64,000 nt of DNA from Gnetum montanum (taxonomy: Eukaryota; Streptophyta; Gnetopsida; Gnetales; Gnetaceae). A model generated the notes under the pieces. It was not told where the DNA came from. It did not search any database and saw only the letters and a list, made by a program, of their open reading frames with translations. The position numbers and the translations under genes are program-made. Location: assembly GCA_015680685.1 (NCBI GenBank), contig MNCI01030106.1:100400-164399 (forward strand), in the 5' to 3' direction. This document shows, in pieces, positions 50,853 through 61,804 of the stretch. Position 1 is the stretch's first letter. The number at the start of each line of letters is the position of its first letter.

Positions 50853-52100
50853 GTAGGCATAGTAGGCAGCATAGTTACAGTCTCATGCTATTTGGGCTAT
50901 GAAGATTGACATTCATCATGGAGTTTGGGCATGCTAGGTTGGCTATTGTGGTGTTCTATGGGCTGTGATGGTCTATGGTGTGCAAGCTGGATGTGCAACA
51001 GTGTTGTGGTGGTGTGCAACTATGTCTACCAAAGTGCCAAGTGCGCTTGAATGCTAGAATGCTCCAAATGTAAGTTTTCTCATTGAATGCTTAAAAATGA
51101 AAACCTCTAAAATGTGAAATGTTGGGGTATTTATAGAATTAGGGTTGTCATGAACTATGGATCAGGCACCACGTGGTAGAGGAATAGTTGGGACTACACT
51201 AGCCCCAACTATGCTCCCACTAAAGCAAATGGTGTTCTATTGGTATGCTCCAATGGACCTTATGAGACTACCAAACTATGACTACACTACCAAGACTACA
51301 TGTGCAAGTGCCAAACAAACAAAAATGTACCTGAAAATAATGTAAAATAATGCAATTTTGGATACTACACTTCGAGACTATGCTATCCACTCTTTCAAGT
51401 GGTGTTAAGCATAGGTACAATTTGGGGGAAAATGGGGGATGCAAAAGAAATGTAACTTGCTAATCTCACTTGCTGAAGATGTGTTAGAGCCAAGATGAAG
51501 ACTGATGCTAAGTTCTAGAGGCTTCTAGAGGTATTTCTACATGACTATGTTGACTACGCTCTAGAGCATAGTCCCAACAATTAACCAAATTTTGCAAAAA
51601 GTATGTTCTAGTGCTGACTACACTCTAGAGCATAGTCCCAATAGTGAAAGAATAGCCTTGACACTTACAAAAATTGGCAAAAATTGATGTCCACATGTAG
51701 AATACACTCTAGAGCATAGTAGGGAGCATAGTCTCCAAAGTTAGAAAATTTGTCAAACTATTTTTTCCATCCCAAGCAAGCTTGAAAGATTCTAGCTTGA
51801 CACTTAGGCAAATCTACAAAATTGGTCATTCATGTGCAAATAATGTTGACTACGCTCTGGAGCATAGTTGTGACAATGAGAGCATAGTTATGACACTTAG
51901 TTAATTTTGTAGCTATTGTCAACACTTAGAAAAATCTTGCAAATCTAGACTAGTGTTGTAGAGTACGCTAACTACACTTTGGAGCATAGTCCCAGTAGTG
52001 GGAAGTGTAGGTCCAACACTCAAAAAAAATTTGCCTTGAGTTGACACTTAGACAAATTTGTAGTCAAGACCTGGTGGCCCAAATTTGGTGGTATTTCACA
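50671..52100 (-). mobile_element. LTR-like 5' region of element E with TATA box and palindrome array
   Basis: Non-coding. On the minus strand a TATA box (CTATAAATA) lies at 51128-51136, with the transcript direction leading toward the gag of element E. About 400-860 bases upstream of the TATA box (51552-51991) are five copies of a near-palindromic 22-base motif. The layout, enhancer-like repeats then TATA then leader then gag, is what an LTR U3-R-U5 would give. The LTR ends and a primer site were not identified. Confidence 0.5.
51552..51991. repeat. Five spaced copies of a 22-base near-palindrome
   Basis: Copies lie at 51552-51573, 51616-51637, 51701-51722, 51848-51869 and 51970-51991. The core is CTCTAGAGCATAGT or a close variant; in the first copy 10 of 11 base pairs of the palindrome are complementary. 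Spacing is irregular (64-147 bases). Confidence 0.8.
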
Positions 52101-52559
52101 TATGTCATTAAAGGACCACTAATTAGCACTCAGCCCTAAAACATAAAGCCTAAAACACTATTCGTTATATGAATACCATCATCATTAGCCTCTAAAGAAC
52201 CATTCATTATATGTGTTCATCTTTACTAGCATAACATAATGACCTAAAAAAAGTGTAACCAGCCACTCTAAAACTAGGGAACCATTTTTTATTAGGATTT
52301 CTCCATCATCCATAAGCAAACTAGTAATTATTATCAATGCTTATCCATTTTTGCCAATAACTCAACATTGTCACCATCAATTAACAAGAAATCATCACTA
52401 CAACAATGACAAAAAAAATCTATCACTAGTTCACATACTAAGCAACCTAACCCATTAAAGGCTACATCAAGAGTAGCTCTACTTGTAAATTTCATTATCA
52501 AATTGCATCAAATAGTTAACCAAGAGAGCATCAAAAACTATGTATGAGCAAGGGGCCTA

Positions 52560-53331
52560 AAAAACACACAAATCAAAACATGAGCCAAAACTTCTAGGAA
52601 GAATGGAGGAAATTAACGCTACCAAGGCTGAAAAATCACATGCCAATGATAAGAATTTTCTCATGACAATGGAACAAGCCAGACAGTTCTTGAAACAAAA
52701 GAACACATTATTAATCCTATATGAGTTAGTCATGTCTTCCCCTTCTCATATAGATGTGCTAGTTTAAATGTTGATCTCTATTCCCATAAGTAGAGACATT
52801 CTTGCTAAGAAAATATCCATTCACTCTTTAATTAAAAAAACTCTTTTGAGTGAAAACAAGCATCAACCTATACTTACCTTTTGTGATAGTGAGGTAAAGA
52901 TTGATCCACAAAATGGAGAAGTGCTATCTGCTTCTTGCCTCATTACTATACATGTTGGTAGGTATAAGGTTTATCATGTTCATGTGGATGATAGGGAAAT
53001 AACCAATGTAATTCCATTTAGTATCATTGAGTAGTTAGACCTAACGAAAAGCATCCAAGAAACCTCTACCTTTATGCTCAAGTCATTCAATTTTGTAGTT
53101 GGAAAATTGCTTTCCACATCTACCAACTTCCTAATGGTAAAAAATACACTTGGTTTTAACTTGATTTTAAGAAGAGCATGGTTAGCTAAGCTTCAAGTAG
53201 TCTCATCTCCTATACACCAGGAGATTCACTTATCATATGAGAATGGTAAAATTGTAATTCATGGGGATAACATGTGTTTACCATCTATTAACAATGTCAA
53301 TATTGAACAAGGATTGAAGGTGGGGTTTTAA
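52560..53331 (+). pseudogene. Element F: Tat-like gypsy aspartic protease remnant
   Basis: Two plus-strand frames are open, 52768-53034 and 53074-53331, in the same frame with a stop between (53035). The first carries LTFCDSEVKIDPQNGEVLSA, then CLITIHVGRYKVYHVHVDD and ITNVIPFSII. It resembles the 'L.F...D.P......H...L.I.....G..V..VLVD.GS..NV.P' stretch of Tat-type proteases, with the active site damaged (VDDRE for VDxGS). The second has LGFNLILRRAWLAKLQVVSS and IHQEIHLSYENGKIVIHGD, the 'LGR.WL....AV.S..H..LKF...G....I.GD' block. No RT follows. It faces opposite to A, B and E. Confidence 0.7.
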
Positions 53332-53588
53332 GATAAAACATATGACATTCAAGTTAAGGCCAACAACAACAATAATGTTAACAATGCCAACTCTACAATG
53401 AGAGTGATGAACATAGGATCGTGCAAAAGAGTTTCCTTGATTTTTCAAAGATTAAACACCAAATCCACAATAAACATCTTATCCATTCCTTTATCAAAAA
53501 TAATTTGTTTACTTTTGTAGCCTTGTATCATGCTTCAATATTTATTTTATTTATGTATTTTCTTTCAAGATTATCTTGTTAGAAAACT

Positions 53589-53843
53589 GATAACCATGGC
53601 CTACCAGGGCCTAAAACTAGTATAACAATGGCCTACAAAGGCCTTAAACTGGTATAACAATGGCTTTCTAGGGCCTAAAACTAGTAAACCATGGCCTGCT
53701 AGGGACTAAAACTAGTAAATCATTGCCTACTACCTAAAACTGGTAAACCATGACCTTCCATTGTCTAAAACTAGTATGACAATGGCCTGTCAGGGCCTAA
53801 AACTAGTGATATCATGGCCTGCTAGGGCCTAGAACTAGTGAAT
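53589..53843. repeat. Minisatellite, about 8 units of ~32 bases
   Basis: The unit is roughly 'aacaATGGCCTRCYAGGGCC' followed by 'taaaactagta'. Eight diverged units are readable, with one unit shortened (about 53720-53747). Each unit contains a small inverted repeat GGCCT...AGGCC. It directly follows the protease remnant of element F. Confidence 0.85.
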
Positions 53844-55200
53844 GTGATAATCTCTTCTTACTTTCCCTTATTATGGCCATTTACTTGATAGCATCATTGA
53901 CAATTTTTTTTACTTGCATGTTAACTTTTTATTTTTGTAATTTTTATTTTATCATATCATGGCTTATTTACCAATTTTTCTTTATAGCCTTATTTTACAT
54001 TTCTACATTTAACTCATAGCCTATTTTTACTTTGTATGTTGGTATAAAAACAAGAAACGTAGAGAAATAGAAAACATAAAAAATAAAGATAATAATTATA
54101 ATCAAGAGAAGCATAGAACATGAAACCAAAATGTGACATCATGACCTTGAGTACAACCAATGTAGTACATAACCATGGCCATGGTTACATGGTGTAACAA
54201 AAATGGACGATACATAATTCTTACATCCATTAGTCTATGAATAAATCAATAGCCATAACACTTAAGAGTGATAACATATCATCATCGTCATCATCAAAAG
54301 CTTAGAATAAGCTAAGGAAGGAGGAGGGAAAATGTTGCTAGAGCCACCACTGTTACCACCAAAGGCTTGTAGATAAGGAAAGCATTAATATCATGAGAAC
54401 ATAAGCCAACATTAAAACAAAAACATAAAAGAACATTAAATTTTCCAATGTTAACAAATGATACCACTATTGAAATTTTGTCGAACACTTGACATGGAAA
54501 AAATAAAATATAACATTTTGTCAAATAATTGACATGAAAAGCATAATTTGACATTTTCTAAAACATGGTTAGACATTTTTTCAAACAATTGACATATAAA
54601 GAACAAGTAAGCATTTTGATAAACAATTGACATGAAACTCAATTTTTTAGCAAAACATGTGATCATATCCAAAAATGCTGAGGCTTGAGGAGGCCAAGGA
54701 TTCCACAAACACTAGTATAAAGACTAATATTACCAAAAACACTATCTTCCCAAGTAAGGAAGATCAAACATGCTACTCTTCTAGAGCACAGAACCAAATG
54801 CATTACCATCCTAGGCACCAGGAGTTAAAAATACTACCAAAATTCACAAAGGAAAAAACCCATAGCCCTGCAAACAACTAAAAAAAATGGAAAATATTGG
54901 TTTCATGGATGGAAAAAATTTAAAATATTAATTAGTAATCATACATAAGGAAAATAGTGTCCATAGGACCAAAATTTATCACAATGCTACCCATACAAGT
55001 GTAGAAAAAAACCTATTTTGCCAAAACTTAACAAGAAAAAAACCTAATTCATCATCTATTTGACATTAAAAACCCTAAGAACATTGAAAAAAAATTTACA
55101 ATGGCATACATAGGCCTAGAAAACCTAGGACACAATCAAGTTCAACAAAAAAGCAATAGAAAATGCAAAGAAAATGGATACCTAGATGTTGTAGATGCAT
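53844..55200. other. AT-rich non-coding stretch with a second degenerate tandem repeat
   Basis: No gene is recognised. At about 54465-54645 four to five diverged units of ~45-55 bases repeat the phrase 'caattgacatgaaaagca' or variants, preceded by 'acattttgtc'. The translated frame on the minus strand (54451-54708) shows the repeat as CQLFEKM/CQLFDKM but is unlikely to be coding. Confidence 0.5.
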
Positions 55201-56343
55201 ATCCTTCCCTTGTAGATGGATGTGGAAGCATAGATAGAATAATTTATTGACCTTTTAGTATGTCAAAACCTTAAGGAAAATGGAGAACAAAGGATGTTTG
55301 TTTGGTTTTGTATTTATAGGACAAGATTATGGACAAAGACATCATAGAAATCAAGGACTCACAAGCAAAGTTGACATCATCAAGAATGTGTGGAGCATGA
55401 GGAATTCAAGAGCAAGGATAAGGAATGAAGATTTCAAGTGCCAAGGAAAGTAAAGAAAGGCATATCTAAAGAATAGCAAATATCTTGGCCGAAGTGAAGG
55501 AAGTTGAAGAAAGACATCTTCAAGGAACAATAGACATCTTGGCCAAATTGAAGGTTTCTCAAACAAAGAAATCTTTGAAAAATAGCAAGCATCTTCCTAG
55601 GAATAAAGATTTCTCTACAAGGAAGTCTTTCTCGAATGAAGGTATGATGCAAAAAGATGTCTTAGACTCAAAGAAGATGTCTCCAATGATCGTTTGATAG
55701 TCATTGCACAAATTTTAAGGTAATTGCAGAAACATATTGGCTATAATAAGACTTCATTCCATTAGGAAATGTGTAATCATTGTGTACTTTCAAGTTTCAT
55801 TGTCAAGAAATCATTGTAATTCATCATCCTCTTTTTATTATTCTTCATTATACTATCTTTTGTCTATTGTAAGTAGTAAAAGTAAGTTGTACCTCAATGT
55901 ACAAAGATAAGCAAAATTATTTGCATCCTTTGCTTGTAATTCTTTATTCTTTTTTTAGCCCTATGAGATTGATGTGCTTCTTGTGGAAAGGCATCTTACT
56001 TGAGCTTGTTAGGATCCTAAGGGATTGAGTGTTGTTGTAGCACCACAATACTCCAAAGTAGAGCTCAAGTTGTAAAGGTTGTGGGATCCTAGAAACCATA
56101 TTTTAAAGCTTGTTAGGACCTTATAAGGTTGAGTGGATTTGTGGTATTGAACCACTCCAAAGTAGAGCTTAGATTTTGTACAGGGTATGGTATCCTTCAA
56201 ACCACATTTCAAAGCAACAAAGTTCAAAGGTATGCTAGCAAACTACCCTCCAAGTATGGACTACCCAAGTTGGGGAAATTTTGTGTGTGCATTGGTGAAT
56301 TAATTTCTTCAAGAAAGCTATTCATCCCTCCCTTCTAAGTTCA
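55200..56343 (+). mobile_element. Ty1/copia element: 5' LTR (left end uncertain)
   Basis: A TATA box (tatttatagg) at about 55311-55320 is followed by a long non-coding leader, poly-T-rich stretches and then the primer site at 56356. The right end lies near 56343. An internal tandem duplication of about 105 bases is present at 56003-56215. The left end could not be placed; 55200 is a guess. Confidence 0.6.
56003..56215 (+). repeat. Tandem duplication in the copia LTR (2 units of ~105 bases)
   Basis: Unit 1 starts AGCTTGTTAGGATCCTAAGG at 56003 and unit 2 starts AGCTTGTTAGGACCTTATAA at 56107. Both contain 'actccaaagtagagct' and end in 'aaaccatattt' or 'aaaccacattt'. It lies between TATA box and primer site, so it would be transcribed. 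Confidence 0.85.
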
Positions 56344-56355
56344 ATTATCCTTAAG

Positions 56356-56367
56356 TGATATCAGAGC
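56356..56367 (+). other. Copia primer binding site (initiator tRNA-Met)
   Basis: TGATATCAGAGC differs in one base from TGGTATCAGAGC, the standard plant copia primer site complementary to the 3' end of initiator tRNA-Met. It is a short distance inside the LTR end, as is common in plant copia elements. Confidence 0.8.
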
Positions 56368-56570
56368 TAGGTAATCCTGTCTCTTTCAAGGAGGAACAAT
56401 GGAATGAGCAATCAATACTAGACATGCTAGGTCAAGAAGACTAATTGTCTTTATCAACTGTTGTATCAAACTTCTTTATCACTTTTTTCCATAAAGGTAA
56501 ATATTTCATTACATTCATTTCATTTAAAAGTGTCTACACTTGCTAGTATAATAGTAATCATGATATTTCT

Positions 56571-57735
56571 TTGAAAGAAAGGTATAGAATGTTTTGTTGT
56601 AAAGTTCTTTCTTTTCAAAATTTATGTATTATAATAAAAGAATATTTGTATGTCAAGCAGAGAATTAAAGTTTTATATGATGAATTCTATTATCTCAAAA
56701 AGGAGAACTCAGACCTTAGGGCTAAGATTCAAAAACTAACAAATGTAATTGAGAAAATGAACAAGAACTCCTTGGAGAAGTCTAAAGACTGAAAGAAGAG
56801 CTTATCCATGTTTGGTAGAAATTCTAAACCAAAAACTTTAAAATGATTCTTTTGTGGAAAATATGGTCATATTCAAGCTTATTTCTATCTTAGATTAAAT
56901 CACTACTCTTGGTCTTTTCAAAAGTAGCCTATAATGGAAGGGAAAAGAAAGAAAGCCTGAAAAGAACTTGATGACTCAAATTGCTTTCTCCTATGACAAG
57001 ACTACAATGTGGTAAATTAATAGTGGGTATTCAAGGCACATGACAAGAGAAAAATCCTATTTCATCCATTTTATAGAACAAAATTATGAAACAGTCACAT
57101 TTGAAGATGATATGGAAGCACCTATACTAGGTATTGGTATCATAGGAGGTAAAGGTAAAGGATTAGCAACTAATAAAAAAGTGTTTTTTATTGATGGATT
57201 AAAGCATAATCTTCTCAGTGTTAGTCAACTTTGTGATTTAAATTTCAATGTTACTTTTTCAAAATACATATGTAGAATACAATATTTATTTACTAAAAAT
57301 GTTGTGATATAAGAAACTAGAAAATGAAATGTATATACCACTATTTTTGGAAATTGTCCTAATCTTGAATCCAAGTGGTTAGTGAGTTGTACAAATGATA
57401 CATGTATTTGGCATAGAAAACTGGGCCACATAAATAAGGAAATTCCTCAAACCTTGGTATCAAAGGAAATGGTCCATGGTCTCCCCAAGCTTAAAGATTT
57501 CAATCTAAATACATGTGAAGCTTGCCAGAAAGAAAAACAAACAAGGGTAAGATTTGGTAAGGATAACTATATTTCTACTTCTCATCCCTTAGATCTACTT
57601 CATATGGATATGGTTGGTCTAATTCAAACACTTACCTTGGAAAAGATAAGATATTTTTTGATAATTGTTGATGATTATTTTTACTTTACTTGGGTTGCTT
57701 TTTTACATCATAAAGATGAGGTATTTAGGGGGGTG
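56571..57735 (+). pseudogene. Ty1/copia gag-pol fragment: zinc knuckle, protease, GAG-pre-integrase, integrase start
   Basis: The Gag end at 56571-56792 is a Lys/Glu-rich helix. A damaged zinc knuckle (FFCGKYGHIQAYFYL) follows near 56838-56885. The protease reads INSGYSRHMTREKS (about 57015-57055, D-S-G changed to N-S-G) and then KVFFIDGLKHNLLSVSQLCD. The GAG-pre-integrase domain (57382-57540) shows CIWHRKLGHINKEI and NTCEACQKEKQTRVRF, including the zinc ligands. The integrase core begins with LDLLHMDMVGLIQT and KIRYFLIIVDDYFYFTWVAF, holding the first catalytic Asp, and stops abruptly at about 57735, where LINE sequence begins. RT and RNase H are absent. The start of Gag is also missing. This is the plant-typical copia order PR-INT-RT, truncated. 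Confidence 0.88.
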
Positions 57736-58640
57736 TCAGATCCCAAACAACAAGTTTTATTAATAGAAAAGAAGCATTAAATACATATTCAACATCAAAA
57801 CATATAAACTAAATATAAAAGGAAAGGAAAACATAATGAACTAGGGATGTTAAGAAGGAAAACATATTTACAAATAACTAATCCCATACAGGAGAAATAC
57901 AATATGGAGATCTACCATCCACCAAGAATCAACTAAAATTAGAGCAAATAAGCATGGTAGAAAATCAAATGAAGTAGAAAACATCTAAAATTAAGAAGAG
58001 ACACTTCTATAAAGAAATTCATGTGGAGGAAGATTGCTGAGACTCATGTATCTACTCCAAGGATACAATAGATTAATCAACTGATTAGTATCCAAATTGA
58101 GCTTTGAGGCACGAGATATGATTTGGAAGTGTATAAGGCAGAGGATCTACAATTTCTTCATAGTAGTAAGATGATAGATATTTGAATAATCAGTCCTCTA
58201 AAAAAGAACAGTACATTTTTGCTTCTAAATATAATCAGAAATAATGCATCTAATAACCTTCCAAAGAAATTTGAAGTACATGGAAGTGGTAGAGAAAAAG
58301 CCAAACATAATTTCATTTTAAGAAAGCTTGCACAAGGGGATAACTTTAGAAGCCTATCCCTATGTATGCTAAGAAAAGGGGCAATGAAAAAAAAACATGG
58401 ATAAAATCCTTAATTGTATCATAGAGAGGGCACTTAGAAGTGATAATCCCAAGGTATTCAAGATGTTTTGCAATGGGTAAACCCTTATGAAGAAGACACC
58501 AAAGGAACTATTGAACTTTAGAAAGAGTTGAAAGGTTCTTGATACAGTTGAGGAGGGAGAGCCAAAATTTCTCAGATTCTTGTTTGTGCCAAGATCTGTT
58601 ACAAGGTTGGATGATCATAAAGAAATCATGTAATAGTTAA
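57736..58640 (-). mobile_element. LINE (L1-like) 3' fragment with zinc-binding RT tail
   Basis: On the minus strand, from about 58575 to 58200, one frame reads FWLSLLNCIKNLSTLSKVQ, FLWCLLHKGLPIAKHLEYLG, IITSKCPLYDTIKDFIHVFF and SLPLFL. It matches the zf-RVT domain ('FLWRLLHKGLP....L..RGI....CP.C....E...H.FF.CP') found after the RT of plant L1 LINEs and related non-LTR sequences. Several stops and a few lost Cys residues are seen. The left end carries AATAAA (minus strand, about 57757) just before the junction with copia at 57735, as for a LINE 3' end; no poly(A) tail is visible. Confidence 0.65.
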
Positions 58641-58969
58641 AAGGGGACTTGTAGGTTATAAGGTAGAAGTTTTGATCCATTAGTCCACTGAAAGCCATGA
58701 AACATACTTTGAATTAAAATGTTCAAATGTAAGTGTTGATGAATGAAATTATAAACTTGATCTAAGTAATGGTTCAATACTTATCCAAGGGGGAGCAAAG
58801 AACTAGGAGTAGTACACATGAGTAGAAGCATAATATATTTATAGAGAAGGTACTTACTTGTAAGAGTGAGAGGTTTAGTCTTTCAATTTTTTTATTCTTC
58901 TTTAAATCTAAGAAATTACTTACATCCAAAGAACTAAAGTAGGACCTCTAAAATGGAAGGGAATTTCCA
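58640..58969. other. Short unassigned stretch between LINE and element C
   Basis: Probably further decayed LINE sequence on the minus strand; no domain could be read. Confidence 0.35.
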
Positions 58970-59925
58970 AGATATTAATAATATCTAGATCTTGAATAAG
59001 CTTCTAGTTATAGTTGGGCTCATCATCATCATTATTTCATTATCGCTGATGATGTCCTCTATTAATCCTTCATTCATTGTGGGTCTAGCAATCATCATTA
59101 TTGTCCCGCTATTCACCTCCATCATGGTTGTTCTTTCTACAATGTTTATTAGAACTAGAAGAGGAAGAAAAAGATGCAAATAAAGAGGAAAAGAGGGAGG
59201 AGGATTACCACCACCATGGTATTTTCCAATTTCTCTTTAGTTGTCATAGCCACGTTTGTCAATTTTCTTATCATCTTGATGCTTATCAAAGACCCTACCT
59301 TAGCTGCCATCTTTACCTAAATCTAGATTGTTGATAGTAAACCATACACCCTCATTACCAATAACAAGGGGTGGAGAATTTTCATGTTGAAAGCCCCTAG
59401 AGGGAGGGTCCTCATTGTCATATTGGTTAAGTAAGAACAAGGGATTGGTGAACTATTTTCCCTTCATTAACTCATGGTGCTTCTCTAGGCATTGATCTAT
59501 CCTACATTGTGCTTTAGTAGGATAGTAGTCCCAATACTCATAATCATGCATAATGTACTCCTCTTAAAGATCTTGGATGCCCAACCTCTTAAGAGTTTGA
59601 AGTAGCATCATGAGCATAGATCAATTAGGAGGCATTATAATGTTGCCTTCCATATCATGCCATTGTAGTTATTCATCCTGATGCAAGATGAAGGTGAAAT
59701 TAGGCACATACTCATCTAAATGAGTATAAAACACCTTGCATTCTTGAGGGACTAGCAATTTAGTATCATCACACCTGTGAGAAGAAAATATTTTGTAATA
59801 CAAATAACATATTTTTGTGCTTATGTGGTTATATTATTTGTGAAAATGATTTTGGCCTTAAGATTCATCCAATGATGTTAATGATGTTCACTAAACCTAG
59901 ATAGTGGACATTTCAAACAAAAAGA
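58970..59925 (-). pseudogene. Element C: N-terminal gag region
   Basis: The stretch parallels 10.5-11.3 kb of element A in order and wording: a Glu/Asp/Ser-encoding repeat zone (about 59000-59210), then 'gggtggaga.tttcatgttga' (about 59368-59389) and 'tgcattcttg.gggac' (about 59737-59752), then the leader to the primer site. It encodes the low-complexity N-terminal part of Gag; the core domain is lost, replaced by LINE and copia sequence on the left. Stops are frequent. Confidence 0.6.
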
Positions 59926-59945
59926 GTCCCTAGCAATGGCACCAA
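59926..59945 (-). other. Element C: primer binding site, tRNA-Asp type
   Basis: TTGGTGCCATTGCTAGGGAC on the minus strand. It differs from the young element's site at 62503-62522 by three bases, all of them transitions. Confidence 0.88.
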
Positions 59946-60865
59946 TGATGAGTGATTGATGTACCCTTGTGCCCAACCATATGAATCACAAAGTGTTCAC
60001 ATGTGATCCAATTAAATTCTATGGACTCTATGTCTTCTAGTACACTAGTCCCCTAGGAAGGGAACGTTACCCTAATAGTCATTCATTATCTTCCCAATTA
60101 TACTTGTGATGTACAAAGGTATGGTTAAGTGTAATCAAGGCATCTGATTTTTATTATTTTATGTTTTATGTTCCTGGTGCTTAAAATAGAGAAATGAAGT
60201 AATTTAATAAATAAATTAATTTAACTAGTTAACTAATCTCTAACTAGTCCTAACATAAGCATTTGGTCCCACTTTTCATACATGTCCTCAACCCACATAT
60301 CCACTACTGGGATTACCAAGTAAATATGCTATTGGGGGAACTAAGTAATAATGCTACTAGGATTACCAAGAAAATACATGTTTACACTCAAAGCAGTTGT
60401 ACTTATGTGTTTAATCTATTTAGATTAATTAATTAACTAATCACTTGAAGTCTAATTTATCTTAAATAATTACATAATTAATGAAAATAGTAAATGCATA
60501 AATAAATCTTTAATCTATTCTAAGTGTTGCAAGGTTCAATCAAAAGGCTTATCTTTATTTCTATTCACACTAGTGTGTGTTCAGCTATAACAGTGCTCAA
60601 ATAAAGATCCGTATACTTTTTGACTCTTGCTATGGGCACTCAGAGAAATATTCTAACTTTCAAATGACAAAAATGCAAGAGCTCTGCTACAACTATGATA
60701 AGACATCCATAAACATAGCTAGTAAACATATATTTATAGACTTTATTGTAGTGCTACATCAACGGGGCCCTATAAAAATAGCAAATGCTACCTTGACATG
60801 GCCTCGTCGACAAGGGTACACTTGTTAATAGGGACCTATTGATGCAACACAATGATGGTTCACCA
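59946..60865 (-). mobile_element. LTR of the TGATGAG family (element C)
   Basis: It begins TGATGAGTGATTG and ends GATGGTTCACCA, followed by a decayed polypurine-tract complement (tactcccaca). A TATA box (TATAAATA, minus strand) lies near 60729-60737. It has a primer site on its left and a polypurine tract with accessory ORF on its right, so a single LTR is shared by two internal regions. Confidence 0.82.
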
Positions 60866-61477
60866 TACTCCCACAACTGAATGAAAACATATCTTCAAGT
60901 TCCTCTACAAAATTGGGAAGGTATGGAATTATTAACTGACTCTTGACATAAGAAACCAACATATCAAAAGTGAGTGCCCAAGTGTACAAATCAACAACAT
61001 TACAAAAATTTATGTTTTTCATTATAAAAAATTGAACACCATGACATCACTACTCAAAACTAGATAGCACATCCTGTAATGGTATGAAGGTGGTTGAGAA
61101 AATTAGACAATCCCAGGTAGTGGAAGTTCCTAAGGTTCTAAAGAACTTTCATTAACTTTGGGCATGTGCAGTGGCTAAGGTAGCGGTGGATGTTCTACTA
61201 TAGCTACAACCTCTGATGGAAGGAGAAATCCATCTAGTAATGCCTTAATCTTCTCCTCCTTACTCTAGGGATCAATCACAATCCATGTGGCATTACTAAT
61301 GTGGGCTGGAATGGGGATATCCCATGGAAAATACATTACCAGGAATAACTCCTTAACATTGACAAACCAAGTAGCAAATTATTTACATTCAACATCAAAT
61401 TACCTAACTATGTTTTGCAGCTCTTGGTAGTCATTCATTCTCTTGGATAGGTTCTCAATAGAAATTCTTTAATAAGT
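60866..61477 (-). pseudogene. Accessory ORF, copy 3 (C-terminal part), cut by the young element
   Basis: Minus-strand reading from 61475: NLSKRMNDYQELQNIVR, then FATWFVNVKELFLVMYFPWD, IPIPAHISNATWIVIDP and SKEEKIKALLDGFLLPSEVV. These blocks match copies 1 (14319-14580) and 2 (16860-17100) one by one, with stops at different places. The N-terminal part was removed or displaced by the insertion at 61478. The three copies together show that this is a real former protein of the retroelement family. Confidence 0.6.
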
Positions 61478-61500
61478 TGATGAGACGCGACATGCACAGT

Positions 61501-61530
61501 GCCGCGATATCGCGTACGCGATATCGTGGC
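61501..61530. promoter_or_regulatory. Palindrome upstream of the LTR TATA box
   Basis: Positions 61505-61526 form a perfect 22-base palindrome centred on GTAC, with arms containing CGATATCG. Extended to 61501-61530, only one of the 15 pairs is not complementary. It lies 12 bases before the TATA box of the LTR. Confidence 0.9.
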
Positions 61531-61542
61531 CCGCCGCCATAT

Positions 61543-61550
61543 CTATAAAT
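61543..61550 (+). promoter_or_regulatory. LTR TATA box
   Basis: TATAAATA; the corresponding box is found at the equivalent place in the decayed family LTRs. Confidence 0.8.
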
Positions 61551-61804
61551 AAGAGGCGACACTCCTCTCATTTCCCAATCCTGGCTAGAAGTAGCGAAGC
61601 TCTGGAAGATTGATCACTCCAGAGTTAGAATTTTTCCCATGTGCCCGCAGTAGGAGTCCTAGAGTGAACAGCTCTTTATTCGAGCAACTTTGTAACCTGA
61701 ACAGAAGTTGTGTATGGCAATAAAGACGAACTTGATTGGATAAACCTTGCAGTACATGGTTTTATTTCACTGTTATTTATTTATTGCTTTCCTAGTGTGT
61801 ACAA

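Noticed and set aside
51552-51991. CRISPR-like array
   Set aside because: Repeats are diverged, irregularly spaced and near-palindromic in a plant LTR context; no cas genes.
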